A stretch of 64,000 bases of DNA from an uncultured Alphaproteobacteria bacterium. Its GTDB lineage: Bacteria; Pseudomonadota; Alphaproteobacteria; Caulobacterales; Caulobacteraceae. Shown here piece after piece: positions 17,419-26,248 of the stretch. The notes under the pieces are model-generated. The model was not told where the DNA came from and ran no database searches. It saw only the letters and a program-made list of their open reading frames with translations. Every line of letters starts with the position of its first letter. The stretch's first letter is position 1. The DNA lies in the NCBI GenBank assembly GCA_903822175.1, contig CAIJOB010000040.1:1-64000 (forward strand), given 5' to 3'. A program made the position numbers and the translations under genes.

Positions 17419-18440
17419 GCCTCGACCTGCCGCTGATCTGGGCCGCGATCCTCGCCATCGCGGTGCTGCTCTATGTGATGCTCGACGGCTTTGACCTCGG
17501 CATCGGCATCCTCTTCCCCTTCGCCGGATCGCCTAGCGAGCGTGACGTGATGATGTCGACCGTGGCGCCCGTCTGGGACGGCAACGAGACCTGGCTGGTG
17601 CTGGGCGGCGGCGGGCTTTTCGCGGCCTTCCCCTTCGCCTACGCCGCCCTGATGCCGGCGCTCTACGCGCCGATCATCCTGATGCTGCTGGCGTTGATCC
17701 TGCGCGGCGTCGCCTTCGAGTTCCGCCTGCGGGGACGGGCGCGCGGCAAGCGGTTCTGGACCATCGCGTTTGCCGCCGGCTCCATCATCGCCACCCTGGC
17801 GCAAGGCCTGGTGCTGGGCGGCTTCATCCAGGGCGTGACGTTGAAAGACGGCCACTTCGCGGGCGACCCGCTCGACTGGCTGAGCCCCTACAGCATGCTG
17901 GTCGCCGTGGGTCTGGTCGCCGGCTATGCGCTGATCGGCGCCGCGTGGCTGATCTGGCGCACCGAGGGCGAGCTGCACGCCCGCGCGCGGCGCTGGGCCT
18001 GGATCGCGCTGGCGGCGGTGACCGTTCTGCTGGCGGCGGTGAGTTTCGCCACCCTGCTGGTCCATCCAGAGGTCGGCGCGCGCTGGGGTTGGACCGGCGA
18101 TGGATTTGACCTGGCGCAGCTCGCCCGCCTGTCGCCGATCCCGCTCCTGGGCGCGGCGGGGCTGGGCGTCGCCGCGTTGGGCCTCAGGCGCCACGCCCAC
18201 GGCTGGCCGTTCTTCGGCGCGATCATCATGTTCCTGTCGGGCTACCTCGGCCTGGCCGCCGGGTTCTTCCCGTACGTCGTGCCCTATGCGCTCACCTTCC
18301 GGGAGGCGGCCAACGCCGACAATGCGCTGGGCCTGATGCTGGTGGGTGTGGTGATCCTGCTGCCGGCGATCATCGGCTACAGCATCTGGGTCTATTGGAT
18401 CTTCCGCGGCAAGGTGGGCGCCGATGCGGGCTATCATTGA
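17415..18440 (+). CDS. cydB: Cytochrome bd-type quinol oxidase subunit II (CioB-like)
   Basis: A 341-aa polytopic membrane protein. The family start DLPLIWAAILAIAVLLYVMLDGFDLGIG is present, followed by the conserved PVWDGNETWLVLGGGGLFAAFP and the C-terminal EAANADNALGLMLVGVV. It starts with ATG inside ATGA overlapping the cydA stop. A 48-aa membrane subunit gene overlaps its 3' end by 17 bp, giving a three-gene cydABX-like operon. Confidence 0.93.
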   Translation: MSLDLPLIWAAILAIAVLLYVMLDGFDLGIGILFPFAGSPSERDVMMSTVAPVWDGNETWLVLGGGGLFAAFPFAYAALMPALYAPIILMLLALILRGVAFEFRLRGRARGKRFWTIAFAAGSIIATLAQGLVLGGFIQGVTLKDGHFAGDPLDWLSPYSMLVAVGLVAGYALIGAAWLIWRTEGELHARARRWAWIALAAVTVLLAAVSFATLLVHPEVGARWGWTGDGFDLAQLARLSPIPLLGAAGLGVAALGLRRHAHGWPFFGAIIMFLSGYLGLAAGFFPYVVPYALTFREAANADNALGLMLVGVVILLPAIIGYSIWVYWIFRGKVGADAGYH

Positions 18441-18570
18441 GCCGCCGCCGGAGCCCGGCGCGCCGCTGGCGCCGCTCTGGAGGCGGCTAAGCTGGTTCTT
18501 CGGCCTGGCCATCGCGGCGATGGTGACGACGGCGGCGGTGGCTTACGCCTTGAGGGCGCTGCTGCGGTGA
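18424..18570 (+). CDS. Small oxidase-associated membrane protein (DUF2474/CydX-like), 48 aa
   Basis: A 48-residue ORF beginning with ATG inside the end of cydB. It has a Pro-rich N-terminus, then PLWRRLSWFFGLAIAAMVTT, one membrane helix and a terminal LRALLR. The WRRLxWFxxxW-helix-RxLxR layout is that of DUF2474 proteins, which sit after cioAB in many Proteobacteria and are likely small subunits stabilising the oxidase, as CydX does in E. coli. Short length limits certainty; position and topology carry the call. Confidence 0.72.
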   Translation: MRAIIEPPPEPGAPLAPLWRRLSWFFGLAIAAMVTTAAVAYALRALLR

Positions 18571-18585
18571 CCTAACACGCACGCC

Positions 18586-19239
18586 ATGGCCCTCCCGCTC
18601 TGCCGCCTCTACCTGATCACCCCACCCAGGCTCGACGATCTGGCCGCGTTCGGCCGCGTGCTGGCGGGGGCGCTGGACGCCGGCGATGTCGCGGCCCTGC
18701 AGATTCGCCTGAAGGACCAGCCTGACGACATCATCGCCGCCGCGGTCGATGCCCTCATGCCGATCGCCGCGTCGCGCGGCGCAGCCGTCATCCTCAACGA
18801 CCGGCCGGACCTGGCCGCCAGCCTCGGCTGCGACGGCGTCCACGTGGGCCAGGAGGACGCCACCCTGGCCGAAGCCCGGCGGATCGTCGGCAAGGATCGC
18901 ATGGTCGGCGTCACCTGCCACGACAGCCTGCACCTGGGCATGGAGGCCGCCGAGGGCGGCGCGGATTATGTGGCCTTCGGGGCCTTCTTCCCGACCACCA
19001 CCAAGGACGCGTCCACTTACGCCGAGCCTGAACTGCTGACCGGCTGGCAAGCCGACATGGTCGTCCCCTGCGTCGCCATCGGCGGCATCACCGTGGCCAC
19101 CGCCCGCCAGATCGCGCTCGCAGGCGCGGACTTCGTGGCGGTCTCGGCAGGTGTCTGGGGCCATGGCGAAGGCCCCGCCGCGGCGGTGAAAGCCTTCAAT
19201 GCCGAGATGGCGCTTGGCGTGGCGGACCGCGACGACTAG
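18586..19239 (+). CDS. thiE: Thiamine phosphate synthase (ThiE-like)
   Basis: A 217-aa TIM-barrel protein. ThiE motifs visible are LYLITPPR at the N-terminus, [32 protein letters not shown] (diphosphate and Mg site), [33 protein letters not shown] and CVAIGGIT near the end. It joins HMP-PP and THZ-P in thiamine synthesis. The usual VRxxDKD lysine region is altered to QIRLKDQ, so a TenI-like relative is possible. It lies 15 bp after the small oxidase gene. Confidence 0.8.
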   Translation: MALPLCRLYLITPPRLDDLAAFGRVLAGALDAGDVAALQIRLKDQPDDIIAAAVDALMPIAASRGAAVILNDRPDLAASLGCDGVHVGQEDATLAEARRIVGKDRMVGVTCHDSLHLGMEAAEGGADYVAFGAFFPTTTKDASTYAEPELLTGWQADMVVPCVAIGGITVATARQIALAGADFVAVSAGVWGHGEGPAAAVKAFNAEMALGVADRDD

Positions 19240-19290
19240 GTTCCGCGCCCGCTAGACCTGCCCAAATCCACACCCGAGATCTTTCAAACC

Positions 19291-20088
19291 GTGAGCACTC
19301 AAACCGCCCTCCTGAAGGTGATGTCCGACGCCGCGCGTAAGGCCGCGCGTGGGCTCAACCGCGACTTCGGCGAACTGGCCGAGCTGCAGGTGGCCAAGAA
19401 GGCGCCCGCCGACTTCGTCTCCGCCGCCGACCTGAAGGCCGAGCAGGCGATCTTCGAAGCCTTGGAAAAGGCCCGCCCCGGCTACGGCTTCCTGGGCGAA
19501 GAGCGCGGGATGATCGAGGGCACCGACAAGACCCACACCTGGATCGTCGACCCGCTCGACGGCACCACCAACTTCCTGCACGCCATCCCGCACTTCGCGA
19601 TCAACATCGCCCTGCAGCGCGAGGGCGCGATCGTCGCGGCGGTGACCTACAATCCCGTGACCAACGAGCTGTTCTGGGCCGAGAAGGGCAAGGGCTGCTT
19701 CCTCAACGACAAGCGCCTGCGGGTCGCCGCGCGCACCCGGATGGACGAGGCGGTGCTGGCGACCGGCATCCCGTTCCTGGGCCACGGCCAGCACGCCACC
19801 TTCCTCAAGGAACTGCATCAGGTCAGCCAGCGTGTCGCCGGCGTTCGCCGCTTTGGCGCCGCGGCGCTGGACCTCGCCTGGGTCGCGGCCGGCCGCTACG
19901 ATGGCTATTGGGAGCGCGACCTCAACAAGTGGGACATCGCCGCGGGCCTGTTGCTGGTCACCGAGGCCGGCGGTCGCGTCACCACCGCCGATGGCGGGGA
20001 CGATGTGCTGGAAACCGGCTCCGTCTGCGCCGGCAACCTGGAACTTCAGCCGCAACTGCTGGAACGCCTGAGGCAGGCGGCGAAATAA
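19291..20088 (+). CDS. suhB: Inositol monophosphatase family protein (SuhB-like)
   Basis: A 265-aa Mg-dependent phosphatase. The metal sites are seen in FLGEERGMIEG (Glu), WIVDPLDGTTNFLHAIPHFAINIAL (DPLDGT motif) and WDIAAGLLLVTEAGGRVT near the C-terminus. It starts at GTG 19291. SuhB proteins dephosphorylate inositol or related sugar phosphates, and in E. coli also act in rRNA transcription; the sequence does not separate the two roles. Confidence 0.92.
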   Translation: MSTQTALLKVMSDAARKAARGLNRDFGELAELQVAKKAPADFVSAADLKAEQAIFEALEKARPGYGFLGEERGMIEGTDKTHTWIVDPLDGTTNFLHAIPHFAINIALQREGAIVAAVTYNPVTNELFWAEKGKGCFLNDKRLRVAARTRMDEAVLATGIPFLGHGQHATFLKELHQVSQRVAGVRRFGAAALDLAWVAAGRYDGYWERDLNKWDIAAGLLLVTEAGGRVTTADGGDDVLETGSVCAGNLELQPQLLERLRQAAK

Positions 20089-20091
20089 CCT

Positions 20092-20198
20092 CCTCTCCCC
20101 CGCCTAGCGAGAGGGAGAGGATCGAGGAGAGGGAAAGGCGGCGGCTGGCCCTCTCCCTACCCTCTCCCTCTCGGAGCTTCGCTCTCGGGGGAGAGGAG
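20092..20198. repeat. Inverted repeat of CCTCTCCC-type
   Basis: Between suhB and glpQ, arms at 20092-20138 and 20149-20198 are imperfect inverted copies built from CCTCTCCC and CGAGAGGGAGAGG. The right arm also forms its own hairpin (CCCTCTCGGAGCTTCGCTCTCGGGGG-like stem). Similar sequence occurs at 55188-55310 (CCTCTCCCTCTCGG). This is a dispersed intergenic repeat and may double as a terminator for suhB. Confidence 0.6.
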
Positions 20199-20255
20199 TT
20201 GTTGCCTTCCCCCGGCGGCTGACGGACTGTCACACGAAGCACTTAGGGGAGGCTC

Positions 20256-21335
20256 ATGGATATCACCCGCCGGACCTTCGGGGCCGTCGCCGCGTCTGCG
20301 GCCGCCGCCTCCGCCCTGCCAGCCCCGAGCTGGGCCATGCCGCCCTCCATGGGTTTCAAGAAGACGCCGCTGGTCATCGCGCATAGGGGCGCGAGCGGCG
20401 AGCGGCCGGAATCGACCCTGCTGGCCTTCCGCCAGGCGATCGCCGAGGGCGCGGACTTCATCGAGCCGGACCTGGAGGTGACCAAGGACGGCCACCTGGT
20501 CGTGCGCCACGAGAACGAGATCTCCCAAACCACCGACATCGCCAACCGGCCCGAATTCGCCGCGCGCAAGACCACCAAGGACGTGCAGGGCCAGAAGGTC
20601 ACCGGCTGGTTCACCGAGGACTTCACACTCGCCGAACTGAAAACCATCCGCTGCCGCGAACGCCTGCCGAAACTGCGGCCCGGCAGCGCCGCTTTCGACG
20701 GCCAGGAACAGATCCCGACCTACCAGGAGGTCATCGACCTGGCGAAATCCGAGGCCAAGCGGCTGGGCCGGGTGATCGGCACCTATCCGGAGCTGAAGCA
20801 CGCCAGCCATTTCGAGGCGTTGGGCCTGAAGATGGAAGGCCGCCTCGCCGATATCATCAAGAAGAACGGTCTGAACAGCGAGACCGCGCCGGTCTTCATC
20901 CAATGCTTCGACATCCTGCCGCTGAAGACCATGATGGGCCTGGTGAAATGCCAGCGCATCCAGCTGACGTCGGGCGGCGGCGCGCCCACCGACTCCAAGG
21001 CCACGCCCTACAAGGAGATGGTCTCGGCGGCGGGGATGAAGACCATCGCGACCTACGCCCACGGCGTGGGGCCAGACTACACCCAGGTGATCCCAACCGT
21101 GGACGGCGGCCTGGGCCCCGCGACGGACCTGGTGAAGGACGCGCACGCCGCCGGCATCGCGGTGCACCCCTATACGGTGCGCGCCGAGAACGCCTTCCTG
21201 CCGACCAAGCTGCACATCGGGACCGACCCGGCCGCGCATGGCGATGTGGGCGCGCTCTACGCCGCCCTGCTCGCCAGCGGGATCGACGGCCTGTTCAGCG
21301 ACTTCCCTGGCCTCTGGGCGAAGGCGCGCGGGTGA
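20256..21335 (+). CDS. glpQ: Glycerophosphodiester phosphodiesterase, Tat-exported
   Basis: A 359-aa GDPD-family enzyme that splits glycerophosphodiesters to glycerol-3-phosphate and an alcohol in the periplasm. The start has a twin-arginine signal (MDITRRTFGAVAASAAAASA, cleavage near SWA-MPP). Catalytic residues sit in VIAHRGASGERPESTLLAF, then FIEPDLEVTKDGHLVVRHE. Length is as for periplasmic GlpQ. A cupin gene overlaps its stop. Confidence 0.93.
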   Translation: MDITRRTFGAVAASAAAASALPAPSWAMPPSMGFKKTPLVIAHRGASGERPESTLLAFRQAIAEGADFIEPDLEVTKDGHLVVRHENEISQTTDIANRPEFAARKTTKDVQGQKVTGWFTEDFTLAELKTIRCRERLPKLRPGSAAFDGQEQIPTYQEVIDLAKSEAKRLGRVIGTYPELKHASHFEALGLKMEGRLADIIKKNGLNSETAPVFIQCFDILPLKTMMGLVKCQRIQLTSGGGAPTDSKATPYKEMVSAAGMKTIATYAHGVGPDYTQVIPTVDGGLGPATDLVKDAHAAGIAVHPYTVRAENAFLPTKLHIGTDPAAHGDVGALYAALLASGIDGLFSDFPGLWAKARG

Positions 21336-21742
21336 GGCGCCTGCTGTTTGTGGTGCTGCTGGCTCTGGCCGGCGCGGCCCAGGCCCAGGCCCAGGCGCCA
21401 ACCCGCCAGCCGCTGGCGGTGATCCCCGTCGCGCCGGGTAAGACGGTCGACCGCGTGGAGACCAACCGCGTGGACTTCGCGCCCGGCCAGGCCATGCCGA
21501 CCCACAAGCACAATGTCCCGGTCGTCTGTTTCATCGCCAAGGGCGCGTTTCGGACGAGGATCGGCGACGCCCCCGAGCGCCTGGCCGCCACGGGCACGAC
21601 CACCTACGAGCCGCCGGGCGTCACCGTGCACTATTTCAAGAACGCGTCGGCGACCGAGCCCGCCGAGTTGCTCTGCGCCGCCCTGGCCGGGGCGGCGGAC
21701 ACTGAGTTGAACGTGATGCTGGCGCCGGAGCCGATCCCCTAA
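21332..21742 (+). CDS. Exported cupin-domain protein
   Basis: A 136-aa protein starting at GTG 21332, which overlaps the glpQ stop (GTGA). It has a signal peptide (VRRLLFVVLLALAGAAQAQA) and a small cupin barrel: FAPGQAMPTHKHNVPVVCFIAKG (two metal histidines) and PGVTVHYFKN (the late histidine). The role is unknown; coupling to glpQ suggests a shared periplasmic function. Confidence 0.78.
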   Translation: MRRLLFVVLLALAGAAQAQAQAPTRQPLAVIPVAPGKTVDRVETNRVDFAPGQAMPTHKHNVPVVCFIAKGAFRTRIGDAPERLAATGTTTYEPPGVTVHYFKNASATEPAELLCAALAGAADTELNVMLAPEPIP

Positions 21743-21752
21743 AGATCCGGCG

Positions 21753-23747
21753 TCACGCGGCGTCAGGCGGACCGGTCGTTCGCCACACCTCGGTCAGGCC
21801 GATCCCATCGAACACCTCGTTCAAGCGGCCCGACTTGCGCAACGGCGCGACGAAACTGTGGAACAGCTGATGCGTGGTGGCCTCTCCATGCGCCGGAAAC
21901 TGCCGGCCACCGAGGAAGGCAGTGTTCTGGTCGATCTTTAGCGAGCCTTTTTGCAGGTAGACGGCGCGCGCCAGCTCCACCGCTTCGTCGAACTGTCTCA
22001 GGCGGCACAGCAGGAGGATCGAGTTGGTGGCATACCCGGTGCCTTTCTCGGCCAGATCCAGCAGCCGTTTGGCCACGGCTAAGCGCTGCGTTGGCGCACT
22101 GTCGGGCCCGACGCGCAGCGCGTCCGTCAAGATCGGGTATTCGCCGCTGGTGTCCGCCGCCCGACGCGCAACGTCCTCGAGCTGGCCAATGGCCTCGGCC
22201 TCGCGCCCGGACATGGCCAGCAACCAGAACCGATCCCAATAGGAAGCCGCCTGGTTTGGCCAGATGGTCGCAAGCCGCTGAACCGCCTGGCCGGCCGCCT
22301 GGAACTGGTTGGCATAGGTCAAGGTGACGCAGAGCTGGTGATTGGCGAGCAGATCGAAGGGGCCAAGGCGCTGGCTACGGCGCGCGGCGTCGGCGGCGGC
22401 CTGAAGCCGGCCCGTCGAGAGCAGGAACAAGGAATGCCAGTTGAGCAGATCGATGTCGTTTGGGGTCAGCTCCAGAGCGCGCTTCAAGCCAGCGTCGATC
22501 TCCCCCCAGCGGCGATAGTTCGGGCTCAGTTGGGTGAGAACACCGTAGGCGGCGCCATAGCGCGGATCGAGTGCGATCGCCCGGCGCGCCGCCACCCGCC
22601 CGATCTCGTCTTCGCGCGTCTGCTCCGCCAGCGGGACGAAAAATTCGTTGCGCAAGTAGTTGCCCGCCAACTCGTACCAGCCTTGAGGAAAGCCCGGCGC
22701 CGTGCGAACGGCCGACTGCAGCAGTTCACGGCCTTCCCGAAGTCTCTCCGGCGTGTGCGCACGGCTGGCGTCGCGGCCGCGCAGATAGAGGTCGTAGGCA
22801 ACGGGATCGACCATGCGGCTGGCGGGCGCCTGAGCCGTGAAACGGACCTTGAGCGCGCTCGCCACCTTGTCCGCAACCTCGTCCTCGATCTGCAGCCCCT
22901 GGCCAAGGTCGCGGTCATAGGTTTCCGACCACAGTGTCTGCTGTCTGGCGACGTCGGTGAGGTGGGCGTTCACCCTTAGCCGCGAGCCTTCGCGCAACAC
23001 TGATCCGTCCAGCAGATATTGCGCGCCGAGCGCCTGCGCCGCCTTCGCCTTGGCGGCGCCACGGAAGGTGAAGCTGGAGGTGCGGGAAGTGACCCGCACG
23101 CCGCCGCCACGGATCAAGGTGTTGAGGATGTCCTCGGATAGGCCGTCCGCGAAAAAACCTAGCTGAGGATCGGGACTCAGGTTGTCGAACGGCAGCACGG
23201 CCACCAGGGGGTCAGCCGGGGCGCGGCGCAGCCAAAGATAGCCGCCCGCTGTGGCGGCGGCTGTGGCTGCCGCGGCGGCGATCAGGCCTCGGCGCGCCAC
23301 GGTCGGCGAGATCGCAAGGCCGCGAGACGTTCCTGCGCCTGTGGCCGAAGGCGTCGCCGTCATGTCTGCGGGCGCCGCCCCCGCCGGCAGCAGGCGGTAG
23401 CCGACGCGCGGGACGCTCTCAATCGTGAAGGCGGGCGGATTGGTGAGCTCACCAAGCTGACGGGCCTTGGCGATGGATCGATGGATCGCGTCCTCGCCCA
23501 CGATCCGACCATCCCAGCACCGCTGCACAAGCACGTCCCGCGACACCACCGCGCCCGCGGCCTGGGCGAGCGCCACCAGCACCTGCAGGACCCGCGGCTC
23601 GGCGATCCGCGGCACGCCGTCGGCGTCCCGGACCTCCCGCGTCGAAGGCTGGATGGTCAGCGTCCCGAGATCGAAAGATGGGGTCACCGAAAGGTCAATC
23701 GGCCCTTCGCTGGCTTCGACGGTCTGATCGGCTGGGGGTCTGTTCAT
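21753..23747 (-). CDS. Winged-helix, membrane-anchored TPR regulator (paralog 2)
   Basis: A 664-aa protein in four parts. Residues about 20-120 are an OmpR/CadC-type winged-helix DNA-binding domain (VARPRVLQVLVALAQAAGAVVSRDVLVQRCW-like). About 150-175 is a membrane helix (LIAAAAATAAATAGGYLW). About 180-310 is the TolB-like segment common in CadC/adenylate-cyclase-like regulators (VAVLPFDNLSPDPQLGFFADGLSEDIL, TSRTSSFTFRG). The remainder is TPR-like helical repeats. It follows a 664-aa paralog after 8 bp. A periplasmic or cytoplasmic sensor input is inferred from topology; no cyclase catalytic motif is present. Confidence 0.82.
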   Translation of the reverse strand: MNRPPADQTVEASEGPIDLSVTPSFDLGTLTIQPSTREVRDADGVPRIAEPRVLQVLVALAQAAGAVVSRDVLVQRCWDGRIVGEDAIHRSIAKARQLGELTNPPAFTIESVPRVGYRLLPAGAAPADMTATPSATGAGTSRGLAISPTVARRGLIAAAAATAAATAGGYLWLRRAPADPLVAVLPFDNLSPDPQLGFFADGLSEDILNTLIRGGGVRVTSRTSSFTFRGAAKAKAAQALGAQYLLDGSVLREGSRLRVNAHLTDVARQQTLWSETYDRDLGQGLQIEDEVADKVASALKVRFTAQAPASRMVDPVAYDLYLRGRDASRAHTPERLREGRELLQSAVRTAPGFPQGWYELAGNYLRNEFFVPLAEQTREDEIGRVAARRAIALDPRYGAAYGVLTQLSPNYRRWGEIDAGLKRALELTPNDIDLLNWHSLFLLSTGRLQAAADAARRSQRLGPFDLLANHQLCVTLTYANQFQAAGQAVQRLATIWPNQAASYWDRFWLLAMSGREAEAIGQLEDVARRAADTSGEYPILTDALRVGPDSAPTQRLAVAKRLLDLAEKGTGYATNSILLLCRLRQFDEAVELARAVYLQKGSLKIDQNTAFLGGRQFPAHGEATTHQLFHSFVAPLRKSGRLNEVFDGIGLTEVWRTTGPPDAA

Positions 23748-23755
23748 CGGCGGAG

Positions 23756-25750
23756 TCAGGCGTCCGGCTGGCCGGTGGCCCGCCAGAGGTCGGTCAGGCC
23801 GATCCCGTCGAACACCGGGTTCAGCCGCCCGCTTTGGCGCAACGGCCGCAGGAGCGGGTGGAACAGCACGTCGGTCTCGGCCTCGCCATGCGGCGGGTAT
23901 CGGCTGTTCCCCAGGAACTGGATCGTCCGGTTTATCGGAACCTCGCTGGCGCCCAGGTAGATCGACCGGGCCAGCGACACCGCCTCGTCGAAGGCCCCCA
24001 AGCGCCCAAGCGCCATCAGCCCGTTGGACGCATAGCCCAGGCCCTGGCCGCAGAGTTGCAGCAGGCCCTTCACGGCCAGCGCGCGTTCAGCCGCGACGCC
24101 CGAAGCCGCCGCTCGTACCGTCTGCGTCAGGACCTGTTGTTCGACGCGGTCGTCGGGCCGGTTGATATCCTGCAGCAAGGCCACGGCTTCCGCGTCACGA
24201 CGGGCGGCCAGCAGGAAATAGAAGCGGTTCCAGTAGGTGGCCAGATCCTTGGGAAACACCTCGCGCATCCGATCGAGCACAACCAGCGCCTCGGCGTACC
24301 GCCCCGCGTAGGTCAAGGTCGTGCTGAGCTTTGAGTTTGGAAAGATGTCGAACGGATCCAGCGCCTGAGCTCGGCGGGCGAGGTCGATCGCGGCCGCGTT
24401 ACGGCCGGTCTGCGCCATGAAATTGCAGCGCCACGCCAGCAGGTTGGGATCGTTGGGCGATAGCTTCAGCCCCTTGGCCAGGCCGGCGTCGATCTCGCCC
24501 CAGCGGTGATAGCTGGGACTCATCTGGGTGAGCACCCCGATCGCCGCACCGTTGTGCGGGTCGAGCTGGATGGCGCGACGAGCGGCCTCTCGGCCGAGCT
24601 GGTAGTCGCGCGTCTGGTCGGCGAGCGGCGACAGGTAGCCACTCCGCCAGCAGTTGCGCGCGAGCTCGAACCAGGCGGGCGCGAAGTCGGGGGCCATGGC
24701 GACCGCCTGGCGCAGCAGATCGTTGCCATCCCGCAGGCTCTCGGGATTGTGCTGGCCGGTCGCCTCGCGGCCGCGCAGGTAGAGGTCGAAGGCCACGGGG
24801 TCGATGCGCCGGCCCGGCGGCTGGGCTTCGAAGCGGACCTTCAGGGCTTGCGCGACCCGCCCGGCGATTTCGTCTTCGATCTGCAGGCCCTGGGCGACGT
24901 CGCGGTCGTAGGTCTGCGACCAGAGCGTCTGGCGGGCAGCCACGTCGGTGAGCTGGACATTGACCCGCAGGCGACCGCCGGCGCGCAGCACCGAGCCATC
25001 CAGCAGATAGTCCGCCTTCAGCGCCTCGGCCGCCTTGGCCTTTGCTGCGCCCCGGAAGGTGAAGCTGGAGGTGCGCGAGGTCACCCGCACGCCGCCGCCG
25101 CCGCGGATCAGGGTGTCGAGGATGTCCTCAGAAAGTCCGTCGGCGAAGTAGCCTAGCTGCGGATCGGGGCTGAGGTTGTCGAAAGGCAGCACAGCGACAA
25201 GCGGATCGGTCTTCGGGCGCCGGCGAAGGCCAAGGTACAGGTCCGCGCCCGCCAGGCCGGCCACGCCCACGGCCGCGCCGCCGAGCGTCAGGCCGCGGCG
25301 GGTAACGCGCGAGCTGTGGCTCACCTCAGGCGGCGCCTCGGCAGCCACCGGCGGGATGTCCGCGTCCGCCAACGGGATCGGCGCGTCGGCCGGCGTCTGA
25401 CCGGTGCGCAGCCGATAGCCGACCCGCGGAATGGTCTCGATGGCGAAAGCCGGCGGTTGCGTCAGCTCGGCCAGGTGGCGGGTCTTGGCGATGGCGCGGT
25501 TGATGGCGTCTTCGCCGACAATGCGCCCTTCCCAGCAGCGAGCGACCAGAACGTCGCGGGACACCACCGCGCCATCGGCGGCGGCCAGGACCACAAGCAC
25601 CTGCAACACCCGAGGTTCCGCCGTCTGCTCCGCCCCGCCATCGGCGCGTACCTGGCGCGTGGAAGGCCGGATCTCCAGCCCGCCCAGACGGAACGGCGGC
25701 TGGGCCGCGAGGTCGATCGGTCCCGTCAGGTCGGCGTCAGGGCCGTTCAT
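23756..25750 (-). CDS. Winged-helix, membrane-anchored TPR regulator (paralog 1)
   Basis: A 664-aa protein with the same architecture and length as the next gene: winged helix (EPRVLQVLVVLAAADGAVVSRDVLVARCWEG), membrane helix (LTLGGAAVGVAGLAGADLYL), TolB-like segment (LSPDPQLGYFADGLSEDILDT) and TPR region. The ends are strikingly alike (GRLNPVFDGIGLTDLWRATG against GRLNEVFDGIGLTEVWRTTG), pointing to tandem duplication. ATG 25750 gives the matching length; the frame extends a little further upstream. It diverges from urcA with 120 bp between starts, a probable shared control region. Confidence 0.82.
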   Translation of the reverse strand: MNGPDADLTGPIDLAAQPPFRLGGLEIRPSTRQVRADGGAEQTAEPRVLQVLVVLAAADGAVVSRDVLVARCWEGRIVGEDAINRAIAKTRHLAELTQPPAFAIETIPRVGYRLRTGQTPADAPIPLADADIPPVAAEAPPEVSHSSRVTRRGLTLGGAAVGVAGLAGADLYLGLRRRPKTDPLVAVLPFDNLSPDPQLGYFADGLSEDILDTLIRGGGGVRVTSRTSSFTFRGAAKAKAAEALKADYLLDGSVLRAGGRLRVNVQLTDVAARQTLWSQTYDRDVAQGLQIEDEIAGRVAQALKVRFEAQPPGRRIDPVAFDLYLRGREATGQHNPESLRDGNDLLRQAVAMAPDFAPAWFELARNCWRSGYLSPLADQTRDYQLGREAARRAIQLDPHNGAAIGVLTQMSPSYHRWGEIDAGLAKGLKLSPNDPNLLAWRCNFMAQTGRNAAAIDLARRAQALDPFDIFPNSKLSTTLTYAGRYAEALVVLDRMREVFPKDLATYWNRFYFLLAARRDAEAVALLQDINRPDDRVEQQVLTQTVRAAASGVAAERALAVKGLLQLCGQGLGYASNGLMALGRLGAFDEAVSLARSIYLGASEVPINRTIQFLGNSRYPPHGEAETDVLFHPLLRPLRQSGRLNPVFDGIGLTDLWRATGQPDA

Positions 25751-25870
25751 CGCGAAAAGGTCGGCGATTGGTCGGCGAAAAGTCGGACCGAGGTCCTGTC
25801 GGCGGCAACCGACCAACAGCCTGATGAGGGGGTCGCCGAACCGGTGACCTCATACCTCAAGGAGCCGACC

Positions 25871-26248
25871 ATGATCCGCACCGCCCCCACCTTCATCGCC
25901 CTCACCGCGCTGGGCCTGATCGCCATCGCTCAGCCGGCTTCGGCGCAGAGCCTGCAACTGCATGCGGGATACTCTCATGATCCGAGCAAGGCCGTCACCT
26001 ACACCCGCATCGACAGCGCCGACATCGATCCGAACTCCGCGGCCGGCGCCCGTATCCTGCTGCAGCGGATCGAGATGGCCGCCGACGCGGTTTGCGGCGG
26101 CGAAGCCAGCGCGGTCTCCAAATCGCAGAAGCGCGCCTATGCCGATTGCCGCTCCGACGCCGTCGCCGGCGCGGTCTCCAAGATGGGCGCGCCCGCGCTG
26201 AAGCAGATTGCGGCGAGCCGGCAGCGCGAACTGCTGGCCGCGCGATGA
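25871..26248 (+). CDS. UrcA family protein
   Basis: A 125-aa exported protein with a signal peptide (IRTAPTFIALTALGLIAIAQPASAQ). The mature part follows the UrcA pattern: a short Asp-rich strand (IDSADIDPNSAAGARILLQRIEMAADAVCGG), one cysteine there and a second in YADCRSDAV, likely a disulphide. Function of UrcA proteins is unknown. Its stop overlaps the start of the resolvase-like gene by 4 bp and it diverges from the paired regulators, which are candidates to control it. Confidence 0.85.
   Translation: MIRTAPTFIALTALGLIAIAQPASAQSLQLHAGYSHDPSKAVTYTRIDSADIDPNSAAGARILLQRIEMAADAVCGGEASAVSKSQKRAYADCRSDAVAGAVSKMGAPALKQIAASRQRELLAAR

Noticed and set aside
21753-25750. Tandem paralogs as adenylate cyclases
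   Set aside because: They share the TolB-like segment often annotated with adenylate cyclases, but no class III cyclase catalytic domain is present; the N-terminus is a winged helix.
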